From Symsagittifera roscoffensis (lineage: Eukaryota > Xenacoelomorpha > Acoela > Convolutidae): a DNA stretch of 64,000 nucleotides. Within the stretch, counting starts at the first letter, position 1. Each line of letters starts with the position of its first letter. The stretch spans positions 56,307,970-56,371,969 of the forward strand of contig NC_087062.1 in NCBI RefSeq assembly GCF_963678635.1, read 5' to 3'. This document shows, piece after piece, positions 18,925-28,182 of this stretch. The translations under genes were made by a program, and so were the position numbers. The notes beneath the pieces are model-generated. The model had not been told where the DNA came from. It did not search any database and saw only the letters and a program-made list of their open reading frames with translations.

Positions 18925-19340
18925 ATCATCTCCATCGAAGATGGATCAACCCTTTCCCCCAACTCCTAGCACCTCATCCTTGTCAAAACTAATCAAAATA
19001 TCAGTTAAATTCAAGTCAGGACATGACAGGATGCTAAAAGTTTATGTGAGTTAATAAAAGTTCCCGTCCCGAGACCCTTCCGGATTCTTGAATCCGCTGA
19101 ATCAAGCTCCTTACTCTTGATTTCCTGCTAATCCGGAAGGCTGGTTCTCACCCTTCACCGTTCTTGGCAAGGGCCTTGCAACTATTGTAGCAGCACAATA
19201 GTTGCAACTCGGAACGCTCTCTGCTATTCTGTATTTTGTTGTCGTTCTCTAATCTCGATTTTCGTACTGTTCGCAATCGCAGATAAAAGTTGTTCTGTTT
19301 TTTACTCGCTTTTTTGTTAAAATGGCCGTTTCAGCATTTC
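18925..19340. repeat. Diverged direct repeat, copy 1
   Basis: This segment shares ordered blocks with 19526-19920: the CATCGAAGATGGATCAA block, AACTCCTAGC (18961), CCGTCCCGAGACCCTTCCGGATT, and TTGCAACTCGGAACG (19203). The offset is 591-599 bases. The pair may be an older LTR fragment next to the current LTR, or a duplicated piece of it. Confidence 0.6.
19178..19205. other. Perfect 11-bp hairpin
   Basis: GCAACTATTGT at 19178-19188 is followed by a six-base loop and its exact reverse complement at 19195-19205. The flanking CCTTCCGGATT (about 19077) and AATCCGGAAGG (about 19131) form another inverted pair just before it. The diverged copy near 19780 keeps only part of the stem. Confidence 0.7.
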
Positions 19341-19525
19341 TCAGAAATGTGACGTCATCATTCGAATTTTTAAAAATTTAAAATACTAGAATATTCTAGC
19401 CCTCACCGTTTGGCTAAACGTTCCAATAACGTCGCTAATCCTTCGAAATCATCAACTCGGAAGGCTTACTGCTCAAAATTCGAATCCTGCATAAATTGCA
19501 TTTTGGCCATTCTGGTCGAATGTCA

Positions 19526-19920
19526 CAGATCCATCGGAGATAGATCAAACCATTCCCTCAACTCCTAGCTTCTCATTCTCTGAAAACGATTCTGATGTTA
19601 ATGTGAATTCAATTCAGGCCATTCCGGGCAGCTAAAAGATGTTTAAACAGTTTTGAGTTACTCTCCCACACCCTTTCCGAATTCCTGAGTCCGGATGAAG
19701 AAATGTCTTCTTAACTATCAGGAAAGTTGGTAAATAATTCGTTAGTTGTGGTTCTCGGGAGTTGCTCTGTACAGCTTGTAGCCGCAAAATCGTTACAACT
19801 CGGAACGTTCTACAAATTTTGTCGACTGTAATTTCAATCGTCTTCGATATCGGTTGCACGTCTGTGTTATACTGGCGGAAATTGTCTGTCTGTTTTTCGC
19901 GGTTTCAGTGGTTGCGAAAA
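19526..19920. repeat. Diverged direct repeat, copy 2
   Basis: Counterpart of 18925-19340, with AACTCCTAGC at 19560 and ACAACTCGGAACG near 19795 in the same order. It is clearly older or less constrained than copy 1, with many substitutions and small indels. Confidence 0.6.
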
Positions 19921-20029
19921 AATCGTCACTTGTCATGCATGCCTAAATCGTCATGTCAAATTTCATGTCAATTCAAATTGGCCCCTCTAAGTTCGCTCAG
20001 TTCATGGGTAGATGCAAAATTTTGACTTT

Positions 20030-20590
20030 TGATATGTGCCAAAAGATGATGTGGGCTTGCTAGTATCGTCAGATCTCAAATGGGGTTCACGCTTCGAGAA
20101 GGCAGTTGAAAAGCTTAAGTGTTATTTCATTTTCGCAGGAACGTCACTTCTCAAGAGCATGAAAATTCATTTGTACAAGTCATGTGCGTTACTAATTTAC
20201 TAAATGGCTGTCTGTGCTGGTTTTCCGATTCCCCTCACGTCAAAATGTTTGAAAAAGTACAGTAATCAGATTCACGATAAACATTTGGGTCGACAACAAG
20301 TTCAGAATACTATTTTATGCTATCGGAAAGTGGAGTTTTGCCAATCTCACTCCGTCTCCAAGTAGAAGAGCTAGTGTATCTGAGCAAACTGTTGCATGAT
20401 GGAACAGATTTATGCATTTGGGATTATTTATATTTCGAAATTTTTAAACGTAATCTCTGAAACCTCCCACTGTTTGCCATGCAGCACTCAAACAAGGTCC
20501 TACTTAAATCATTTTCCTCCGAGCGACTAAGCTTGCCAATGAATTGCATTTTTAAGGCCTTAATTTGTTACAGAATCCAAAACTCTGCCT
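20030..20590 (+). pseudogene. LINE relic: C-terminal end of a reverse transcriptase
   Basis: Plus-strand reading gives the typical end of Jockey/CR1-type LINE ORF2, with VGLLVSSDLKW near 20050, a following helical stretch (FEKAVEKL), KIHLYKSC and later a RSYL..FPPS-like ending. The frame is broken by several stops, so this is a dead 5'-truncated copy. It lies between the giant retrotransposon and the FEM1 gene. Confidence 0.6.
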
Positions 20591-20962
20591 GCTGCCATAG
20601 AATTTTTGGTCAAGAACATTGTTTATACTAAATATGATGATATAATATCATGTACTTGGTTCTTCAAGTGTTTCTGTAAAAATGACATATCACAAATTTT
20701 TTTATCGTGAAATACCTCCATCGGAAGGTACTGAAGTGTTATAAAAGAATAAAGGAAAAAGAAGAAATAAAGTGTTATCTTATCGTAGTGTATTCAATCT
20801 CGTTTATTTGTTTAGTAATCTTGTGGAAGAGCTTTCTGCGGCTTGGTTATTTCAATCTAATCAGCTTTTTTTAATCGAATATTTGTATCGAAAATATAAG
20901 AAGAAGAAGAACGACACGCTCTGATTGTACTTGAAGCAATTAATTGTTTTCTTTTTAAGGTT

Positions 20963-23258
20963 ATGGATTTCTCACTAATGCTGGATTCTTCTTTGGATCC
21001 ATCAGTTTTTGATGATATTCTCAACCATATTTACAGCGCTATCGAGACAAACCAAACAAATATTTGCACGACTCTAATGCGAGAGTATATCAAAAAGTGG
21101 CCAAACTGGGAATTCAAAGATTTTAAAAAATCTGGCAGCACTCCTCTAATTTGTGCTTGTCAAAACGGAAGCTTGAGTGTTGCGGAGTTCCTTGTGATCA
21201 ATTTGGGATTCCCTGTGAGCGACTGCGGGACCGTTAGGTATAATTTAACTATCTTAGAATAGCATTTATATTTCAAACGAAATCCTTCCGGTAATATATA
21301 TAAGTGTATGTATAATAGTATGTTTATATTTGGGTGTGCTGAGATAATATGTTTGTAGGTTTGAGCACGAAGTCATCGAAGATGCTCCGCCAATCTGGGT
21401 TGCCAGTGCCGCTGGACACATTGCAGTGGTAAAGTTCTTGTTACAAAGTGGCGCAGATGTCAATGCTGTCACATCTACCAATTCTACTTCTCTCAGAGCT
21501 GCCTGTTTTGACGGGCACCTGGACATTGTGGAGTATTTGATTGAAAATGGAGCAGATCTCGAGATTGCAAACCAACACAATCATACTTGTCTCATGATTG
21601 CCTGCTACAAGAAGCATTTTGAAATCGTAAAAGTATTGGTGAAAAATGGAGCTCAAGTGAACCGAAGAAGTCGTAAAGGGAACACGGCTTTACACGATTG
21701 CGCGGAAGGTGGATGTGTTGAAATAATGAAATTTTTATTGGATAACGGGGCTACGTTCCAAAGAGACGAATATAATGTTTCACCTTTGATGGCAGCTGCT
21801 ATCTCGGCTCATACATCTGTTGTTAGATTTATAATGGACACCTATATTACGCCAATTACTGACGAGACCGTCATAGCCGAAGAGGTCGATAGGGGAAGTC
21901 GGATCTCACCACGAGAGCAAATTGATGTTTTGGAAATGCTTGGATGTTCCATGATCGACAAGAAGCAAGACTTGTTGGAAGGTTTAAAATGGTGGAGACG
22001 TGCTAGTGAAATGCGTACCTTATACCACTCTGTGGGTCTCGTTGAGCTTCTGAAAGATATTGCCCAGCCAGTTGAAGAAATGGAAAATATTGTCGAGTAT
22101 CAAAGTGTGGAAGATGTCGAGGAAATGATGCAAGAGTACAACCCTGACCACATCCGAATGCAAAGTCTTCTCGTGCGACAGCGACTCCTTGGTTTCAAGC
22201 ATCCCGACACGACTTACTACATCCGTTATCGAGGGGCAGTTCTCGCAGACTCAGGAGACTACGAACGCTGTTTGGAGCTGTGGAGATATGTTCTGCGTAA
22301 TCTAGTAAACAACCTGGACCCTCTTTGCTGTAATATTCTACTGTGCGCTATCCAGTCATACGTAGAACTATTCGGGTTTCTGTTTTACACACAGAAGCAC
22401 GATAGATTCAGGCAAGTTTACCCAACGCCGAGTCCTAACTTGGTCAAACTTGAAGATGTCTTGTCAGTCTTGCAAGCTTGTATCGTGTTATACAAGTTTC
22501 ACAAGAAGACATCGTCAAAGAATCCAGTTGAGCAATCTATAGCATACCAGAATAAGACGGACCATACTTGCATGAAGTTAATGTGTAAACTGGTTGTATA
22601 CTTCTCACTTGTTAAAGAGGACGACTTAAAACAAATTGAACTCAAATCTGACTCTAAAAAGGCACTAGATCGAGTGGAGTTGTTCACTGAACAGATGGAG
22701 TCGCTCTTAAGTGACATAATATCATACGATATTCGCGATGGGGATGGCAACACGCTTCTTCATGTGATAATGAGCTCGGATTGTTGCGGCGCCGAACGTC
22801 ATCGCATCACTGAGTACCCGCATCTACCGGCAATTGAGATTATGCTGAAACTCTATCGATCGGTAATCTATGATTTAGACCTGGGAAATAAAGAACATTT
22901 TTCGGCATTAGAATTGTTTTTCAAACAGAGCGGCGATAGCAGCGAATGCAAACAGCTACAGCAAGTATTAGATCTATTCGAAAATTACGGAAGTCATATC
23001 GATTACGACGCAGAAACACGAACAGATTTTTGCCCCCTTTTGAAATACAACGACCGAGCATTGAAATACAACGAAAGTCAGGAGTATGAAAAATTTCTGG
23101 CTATTGCAGATGACCAGGAAGTGAATGAAGAAGACTTTGAAAAGCTACCTCTCAAGATTCGATCTCTCAAATGTCTCTCGGCAAAAGCGGTGCTCGAAAA
23201 CGACTGCGACTTCTCACAGATGTGCGAGCATCTGCGAAGCTATGTATTGAAACACTAA
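20963..23258 (+). CDS. FEM1: FEM1 homolog, ankyrin-repeat substrate receptor of a CUL2 ubiquitin ligase (two exons)
   Basis: CDS joins 20963-21237 and 21359-23258 (phase 2, donor AG|GTATAA, acceptor TTTGTAG|GT), giving 724 residues. Ankyrin repeats occupy about 60-300 and include PPIWVASAAGH, NSTSLRAACFDGHLDIV and GNTALHDCAEGG, which are the hallmarks of FEM1. A TPR-like segment near residue 372 has HPDTTYYIRYRGA. Near the C terminus LPLKIRSLKCLSAKAVL resembles the FEM1 VHL box, which in known FEM1 proteins binds elongin B/C and CUL2. Known FEM1s recognise C-degrons; that this one does is inferred. It is longer than the ~620-670 residues usual for vertebrate FEM1s. TTTTTAAG just before the ATG may be a 5'-UTR splice acceptor. 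A polyadenylation signal follows at 23312. FEM1A/B/C cannot be told apart by eye. Confidence 0.93.
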
Positions 23259-23311
23259 TCACAAAACAGAATAGGTTAGGAAACATATAATTTAGGGGTA
23301 TAAACTATTTA

Positions 23312-23317
23312 AATAAA
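23312..23317 (+). terminator. Polyadenylation signal AATAAA of the FEM1 gene
   Basis: Exact AATAAA 54 bases after the FEM1 stop codon, in AT-rich sequence. Confidence 0.55.
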
Positions 23318-23329
23318 AAGATCAATCAA

Positions 23330-24690
23330 TATATGCAACAGAGGCGCTGTTTTAGATTCTATAGATTCAATTTGAATTTTAATTGTCTCTTTTTTATTTC
23401 CAGTGAGTCTGTAGAACAGAGATCAGGATTTTTATTGGAAATATTAATTAGCCAAAACGGTATGCTCACAAAACTCAAGTCTCTCATACGGCGCATGCCT
23501 ACGTTACTACCGAAAGCCGTTTAGTTGAATATAAAGTTTGAAAATGTGGAGAAATTTTAATGAGAGTGGTAAATAACTGTATTCAGATGTTTTCTCTCAA
23601 CACCAGGGAACACATAGACGCCTTGTGAAATGTCAGATGATATATCTTATTTGAGTCGCGATCCGGCCGATATTTAGTCTAGCGATAAGCAAGGAAAATG
23701 CAACTGGGTGCCAGAATTTATCCGTTGAAAAAATGTTCAAAGTGTTCGCATGTTGTTTCTCAATCAAATCTATTTTATAGTATTCTGCAGTGAGCTGGGG
23801 GCATTAAAGCAGCGTTTTGTCTGACGTCGGTAGAATGATCGAGTTTGGTTGGATAATTTCGCAAATTTCTCATACGTGTTATGTGTTTTTTTTTGTCTCA
23901 TAGTTTTTGGATAGTCTAATCGCCGTGGTTTTTTTTTCAAGCAAAGATTGCCAATTTTTTTTCTAGGTTTCTTAAACTTGCGAGAGCAGGTCTCCTCTAA
24001 TTGGGAGTTTTGCCCAGAAAGCAACGTTGCTTACAAATGTATAAGAATTATAAAGTTAAGACTGTGTATAAACCAGATAAAGGACTAACAAGCGAGCTGT
24101 TCAGCTCTTTAAAGGGAATAACCGTTTTGCCCCTTGAAGAGTTGCATGAATTTTTTGATTTTCTTTGATAATTTTCCCGCTATGGGCAATGTTGTATCAC
24201 TCTCAAACAACAAGTACGGAACATAAAGGGCCTTGAACAAACAACATTTTGATGGAGGGGCAAAGACTAACCACTCTCCAAAATCTAAAAAGAAAGTTGT
24301 CAAACTTGAATGAAAGCGAATATATTCAGGGCATCAAAGTATTTCTAAAAAAAATCACTAGAAAACGCAATCTATTAATGTATGATTAATTCTTAAACAT
24401 AAAAAAGTTCAAAATAGCAAGTAAAATTATACTTAGATATATACTTTGTTAAGCTGGTCACTTCTTGCGATCTAAATGGTTAAGAAATGTGATGTACATG
24501 TTATAGCTTCAGTCTATATAAGCCTAGCTACACTGTTCATGTAGTTCTTAGCCAAACTGTTCTATTGAGGATTTTCAACAAGCATGCTTTCGTGCGTAAA
24601 CGCACTCTTTCATTTAGAAATGGATATCTGAGCTCAAGATGGTAGTCAAAATTGGCTAATTTTTTTTCCTTGTAGTGATATCGCTGCTTA
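23330..24690. other. Intergenic, no gene recognised
   Basis: Only short stop-bounded frames without recognisable motifs are present. The sequence is AT-rich with T runs (23886-23935). Confidence 0.5.
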
Positions 24691-24828
24691 CTTTAGTGAG
24701 CAGCGAAGTGTATTAGTACGAACCTTCTTTTCTAACCTAACTTGCAAATAAAAGTGTTCACTTATTTGATGGCACTTGTGCTATAATCACGATCTGTAGC
24801 ATTGGAAATTTCATAGCATCTGTTTTAT

Positions 24829-25000
24829 GTTGCTGAGTGGTTAGTGCATGAGACTAATATTCTCTAGGTCGCACATCAATTCCGAGCCGTAGCGGAATTT
24901 ATCTAAATTGAGGATTTTTTTTAATGCACTGTATAGAGCTGCTTTTTGTCGTGTTCTGGCTAGTGTTCGCGAAGCACAGCTTCAACTCTTTGTAAATTAT
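24829..25000 (+). repeat. tRNA-derived SINE, family A, copy 1
   Basis: The head looks like a tRNA gene with an A box (TGAGTGGTTAGTGCATGAGACT) and a degenerate B box (GGTCGCACATCAATTCC). The body ends in GAGCTGCTTTTTGTCGTGTT followed by GGCTAGTGTTCGCGAAGCACAGC, shared with 27441-27617 and partly 44121-44285. It cannot fold as a functional tRNA. Confidence 0.75.
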
Positions 25001-25136
25001 GACTATGAAATATTTTACAACTGCTTCAATCATTTGAATGTGTACATTTGCGAGAGCAAGTGTCTTGCAATCGGAAACTAGACTTCCCCTTAAGCAACTT
25101 TTCTAACTGTTAAATTGCATAAAGAAATTGTGTGTG

Positions 25137-25212
25137 AAGTTGCTTTATTAGTGAACATTAGCAATTGCGAGACTTAGAGAGGTCTGGTGTTCGAGTCCGG
25201 CCGGACTTTATT
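25137..25212 (+). repeat. tRNA-derived SINE, family B, copy 1
   Basis: GAAGTTGCTTTATTAGTGAA leads into a tRNA-like 3' half with a near-perfect B box (GTGTTCGAGTCCGG). The same leader occurs at 45484, which supports one family. The A box region is eroded. Confidence 0.6.
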
Positions 25213-25763
25213 GTTTTTTAGTTTTTATGAGATTGATTTTTTATTTTTAGAATTTTCGTTTTTCGGCTTTTTTGAGTTGCCAAATATTTTGTGCTGTCAT
25301 CACTTCTCAATTTTGTGCTGTCATCACTTCTCAACGTAGATGCAAGTGTTTTTGATTTACTCCTGTGATTTTTGAAATAAATAGCTCTGACGTTGTGTAT
25401 TTTCATTGTTTTTTTGGTCTTTTGCTTGAAAGCATTTTTTTCTAGCCTAAATGGTTGCGACTTATGTTTGATTCGCTTAGACCTTTATGTAGATATTGTA
25501 GCAACATTTTAATTTTTTTTAAATTTAATGACAGTTTTTCATATGCCTTTTTTTGTTTTCGGTTTAATAAGTGTCTACACATTCATTGTCGGCTCAGTGG
25601 CCGCTAAGTGGCAAGTGTTTGGTTAATTACGTATGCGATTAGCAAGCGTTGTCAAATCGGAATATGGATTTTTTTCGGGCGAACAACTAGTTAGACAAAA
25701 TTACTCGAATCATTTTACGTTTGTTTCATATGAAAGCAAAAATCAGATGGTAATTTATCGCAC

Positions 25764-25833
25764 TTGGTCTGGAGGTAATGCAGTTGCCTTTGAAACCTAA
25801 CACCAGGAGTTTGATTCCCGGCCGGATCTTGTT
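25764..25833 (+). repeat. tRNA-derived SINE, family B, copy 2
   Basis: A tRNA-like module with an A-box-like TGGAGGTAATGCAGTTGCC and B box GAGTTTGATTCCC, ending in GGCCGGATCTTG and a T run, as in the other family B copies. Confidence 0.6.
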
Positions 25834-26219
25834 TTTTTTTTCAGTGTCTCAAGCTTTTTTCCGGGAAAAGTGGATTCGTCTGATTTAAGTTTGTCGGCTT
25901 AGATGCTTGCCCATTTTTTTGGACTGTAATCAGTTTTAATTGTAGTCTTAAGTGTCGTTGTTTCTTAGAATTACTATATCTGATTAGTATATTTGTGGTT
26001 TTTTCCTTGTTTTTTTTCTGCCTATTTATTTTATTCTGCCTATATGGTTTGGCTCTTAATATATTGGTTATATGAACTAGTTTTGCATCGCTATAAGGAT
26101 AAAAATGATCATTCATGTTCCAATTAAATCAGTTCAACTGGTAGTAAACCCGTTAGAAGTTTAAACTTTTGAATCGCTCATTTTTTTGTTAATTTGCTCT
26201 TACTTTTTTTTTCGTTTTA

Positions 26220-27330
26220 ATTGGCCTCATGCCACGTATTATAAGCTTAGTGAACGCTTGAAAAAAACTTAAAGCTTCTTAAAGGCTAGTGGATATGTTT
26301 CTCGTCTGTTTTTCTTAGATTGGTGTTCCACAATTCCAAAAAAATGTTGAATCGGCGTCTAACCACGTGTTGTCGCTTAGTGAACGCTCAGAAGTTAATA
26401 AATTTTGCTCAAAGATAGTTGTTGTGTTTCTCGTCTGTTTTTGAGATTGTGTTTTTCGTATTTCCAACCAAAATATTGGCTTTTTTATGATAACAATTTC
26501 TTCGGAGATTTTTGTTTTCGGATCGGTTGGCGTCTAATTACGTGCTGTTGGCCTAGTGGATGCTCGGAAAAACAAAAATTTTGCCTAACTATAATAATTG
26601 TCTTTCTCCTGTTTTTCTGAGATTGCAATTTTCGTATTTCATTTCGAATTTTTAATGACAACCATTTCTTCTGAATTCTGTTTTCGGATCAATTGGCGTC
26701 TTACCACGTGTTACTCGCTTAGTGGACGCTCGCAAAATACTGAAAGCTTGCTTTAGGCTAGTTGTTGTGATTCTCGTCTGTTTTTTCTGAGATAGAGTTT
26801 TTCGTGATTCCAAAAATGTAGTTTTTTTCTGTTAACCATTTCCCTGGGTATTTTTGTTTTCGGATCAGTTGGCGTCTTATCGCGTGTTGTTGGCTGAATA
26901 GACGCTCGGAAAAACTAAAAACTTGCCCCTAAACTGATGATTGTCTTTCTTGTGTTTTCGGAGATTGAGTTTTTCGTGTTTCCAAAAATATGTTGAATTT
27001 TTTTTGATAACCAATTCTTGGTATTTTGCTTTCGGATCAAGTGGCGTCTAATTGCTTATTGTTGGCTTAGTGGATGCTCGGAAAATACTAAAAACATGCT
27101 CAATGCTAGTTGTTGCGTTTCGTGTTTGTTTTTCTGTGTTAGAATTTTTCGTTTTTCCAAAAATATGTTGAATTTTTTATTACAACCATTTCTTTTGGTA
27201 TTTTTGTTTTCTTAAGTGTTGTTGGCTTAGTGGAAACTCGGAAAATACTTTAAGTTGGCTTAATTGTGGTGATTGTTTTTCTCGTTCGTTTTTCTGTAAT
27301 TGATTTTTCTTGTTTCCACTTTCAATAATT
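26220..27330. repeat. ~170-bp tandem satellite, about six diverged units
   Basis: The word GTTTTCGGATC plus GTTGGCGTCT recurs at 26515, 26680, 26856, 27028 (GCTTTCGGATC) and in eroded form at 27206, giving periods of 165, 176, 172 and 178. Each unit also carries TTAGTGGACGCTCGGAAAA and TCTGTTTTTCTGAGATTG blocks. Units are diverged and none is coding. Confidence 0.85.
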
Positions 27331-27440
27331 TTTTTTTCACTCAGTGATTTCCCTCTCACTGGCCATTTAGTAGCTTGCAGTGGTACGCGTTCCTTTTATC
27401 GCAAGTAATGCGAATCTCTGCGTCGCCTCTGTGTTAAACG

Positions 27441-27617
27441 TCCGTGGCTGAGTAGTTGATGCGTGAGACTCATTTTTCTAGGTCGCAGATCGAATCCGAG
27501 TCGTAGCCGAATTTTCACTAATTCGAGGCTTATTTGTTTATTTGCACTTAATAGAGCTGCTTTTTGTCCTGTTTTGGCTAGCGTTTGCGAAGCGCAGCTT
27601 CACCTTAGTGTAAATTT
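27441..27617 (+). repeat. tRNA-derived SINE, family A, copy 2
   Basis: Head TGGCTGAGTAGTTGATGCGTGAGACT, B box GGTCGCAGATCGAATCC, and the conserved 3' body AGAGCTGCTTTTTGTCCTG followed by GGCTAGCGTTTGCGAAGCGCAGCTTCA. It is the best preserved copy of the family in the window. Confidence 0.75.
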
Positions 27618-28182
27618 TGTTTTTACTTAAAAAGTTTTCTGTTTCAGCACATTTTTACCGTAGTCATTCGTTACAATATCAGAATTAATGCTAAGCCGAG
27701 CTTGACCTTTGAATTGATTCTGCGATCAACTGGGAACACTTCAGATTTTTGCAGTCAGAGTTAAATCTTATTTTTGTAATCTTTAGTTTTTTTTGTACTC
27801 CTGAAAGATATCTTTATTGGGCAGATAAAGCTATGCAGACTGAAGTGGATTGCCCGTGTGATCCATTTTTTATTAGCAGGTAATCCAAGCAGCTGCTTTT
27901 TTGGTCTCTATGTAATACTGAAGTGTGTTCGAAATCTAAGTAGTAGCTTAATTTCCAATATAGAATTGTTTTTTTTTGTCAGTAGCCGTGAGATTAATTA
28001 CCTTGTCTCCCTTTGCTTTCTGACTGCGAGTATTCATGATTACTGATTGATGTCATGACGGATTAGCAGCGTTTCCTTCTCGGAAAAAAAACTTGAGATT
28101 TAAATCGAAATCAGACAAAATATTAACTGTTTTCATTTCTATGCTCATTCATCTTGTACAAATGGAACTTCAGAGTGATCAA

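Larger units (their letters stand above)
1..19330 (-). mobile_element. Giant Ty3/Gypsy-type LTR retrotransposon, 3' end outside window
   Basis: Three long minus-strand ORFs lie in the order gag-protease, pol, ORF3 (15676 down to 1), preceded at higher coordinates by 3-4 kb of non-coding leader/LTR-like sequence. Pol order is RT, RNase H, integrase, which is the Ty3/Gypsy order. The coding part alone exceeds 15.6 kb, about three times a usual Gypsy element. None of the three frames is interrupted and codons are richer in G+C than the AT-rich flank, suggesting a recent insertion. The right boundary near 19,330 is my estimate from where repeat motifs fade; no LTR pair can be compared because the 3' LTR lies before position 1, and I could not identify a convincing primer-binding site. 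Confidence 0.85.

Noticed and set aside
24829-25000. Functional tRNA genes at the SINE heads
   Set aside because: Acceptor and anticodon stems do not pair, B boxes are degenerate, and the same downstream body recurs in each copy.
28093-28182. Upstream extension of the FAM120-like ORF
   Set aside because: Starts at TTG and precedes the conserved MGIKGL start; the extra residues match nothing in the family.
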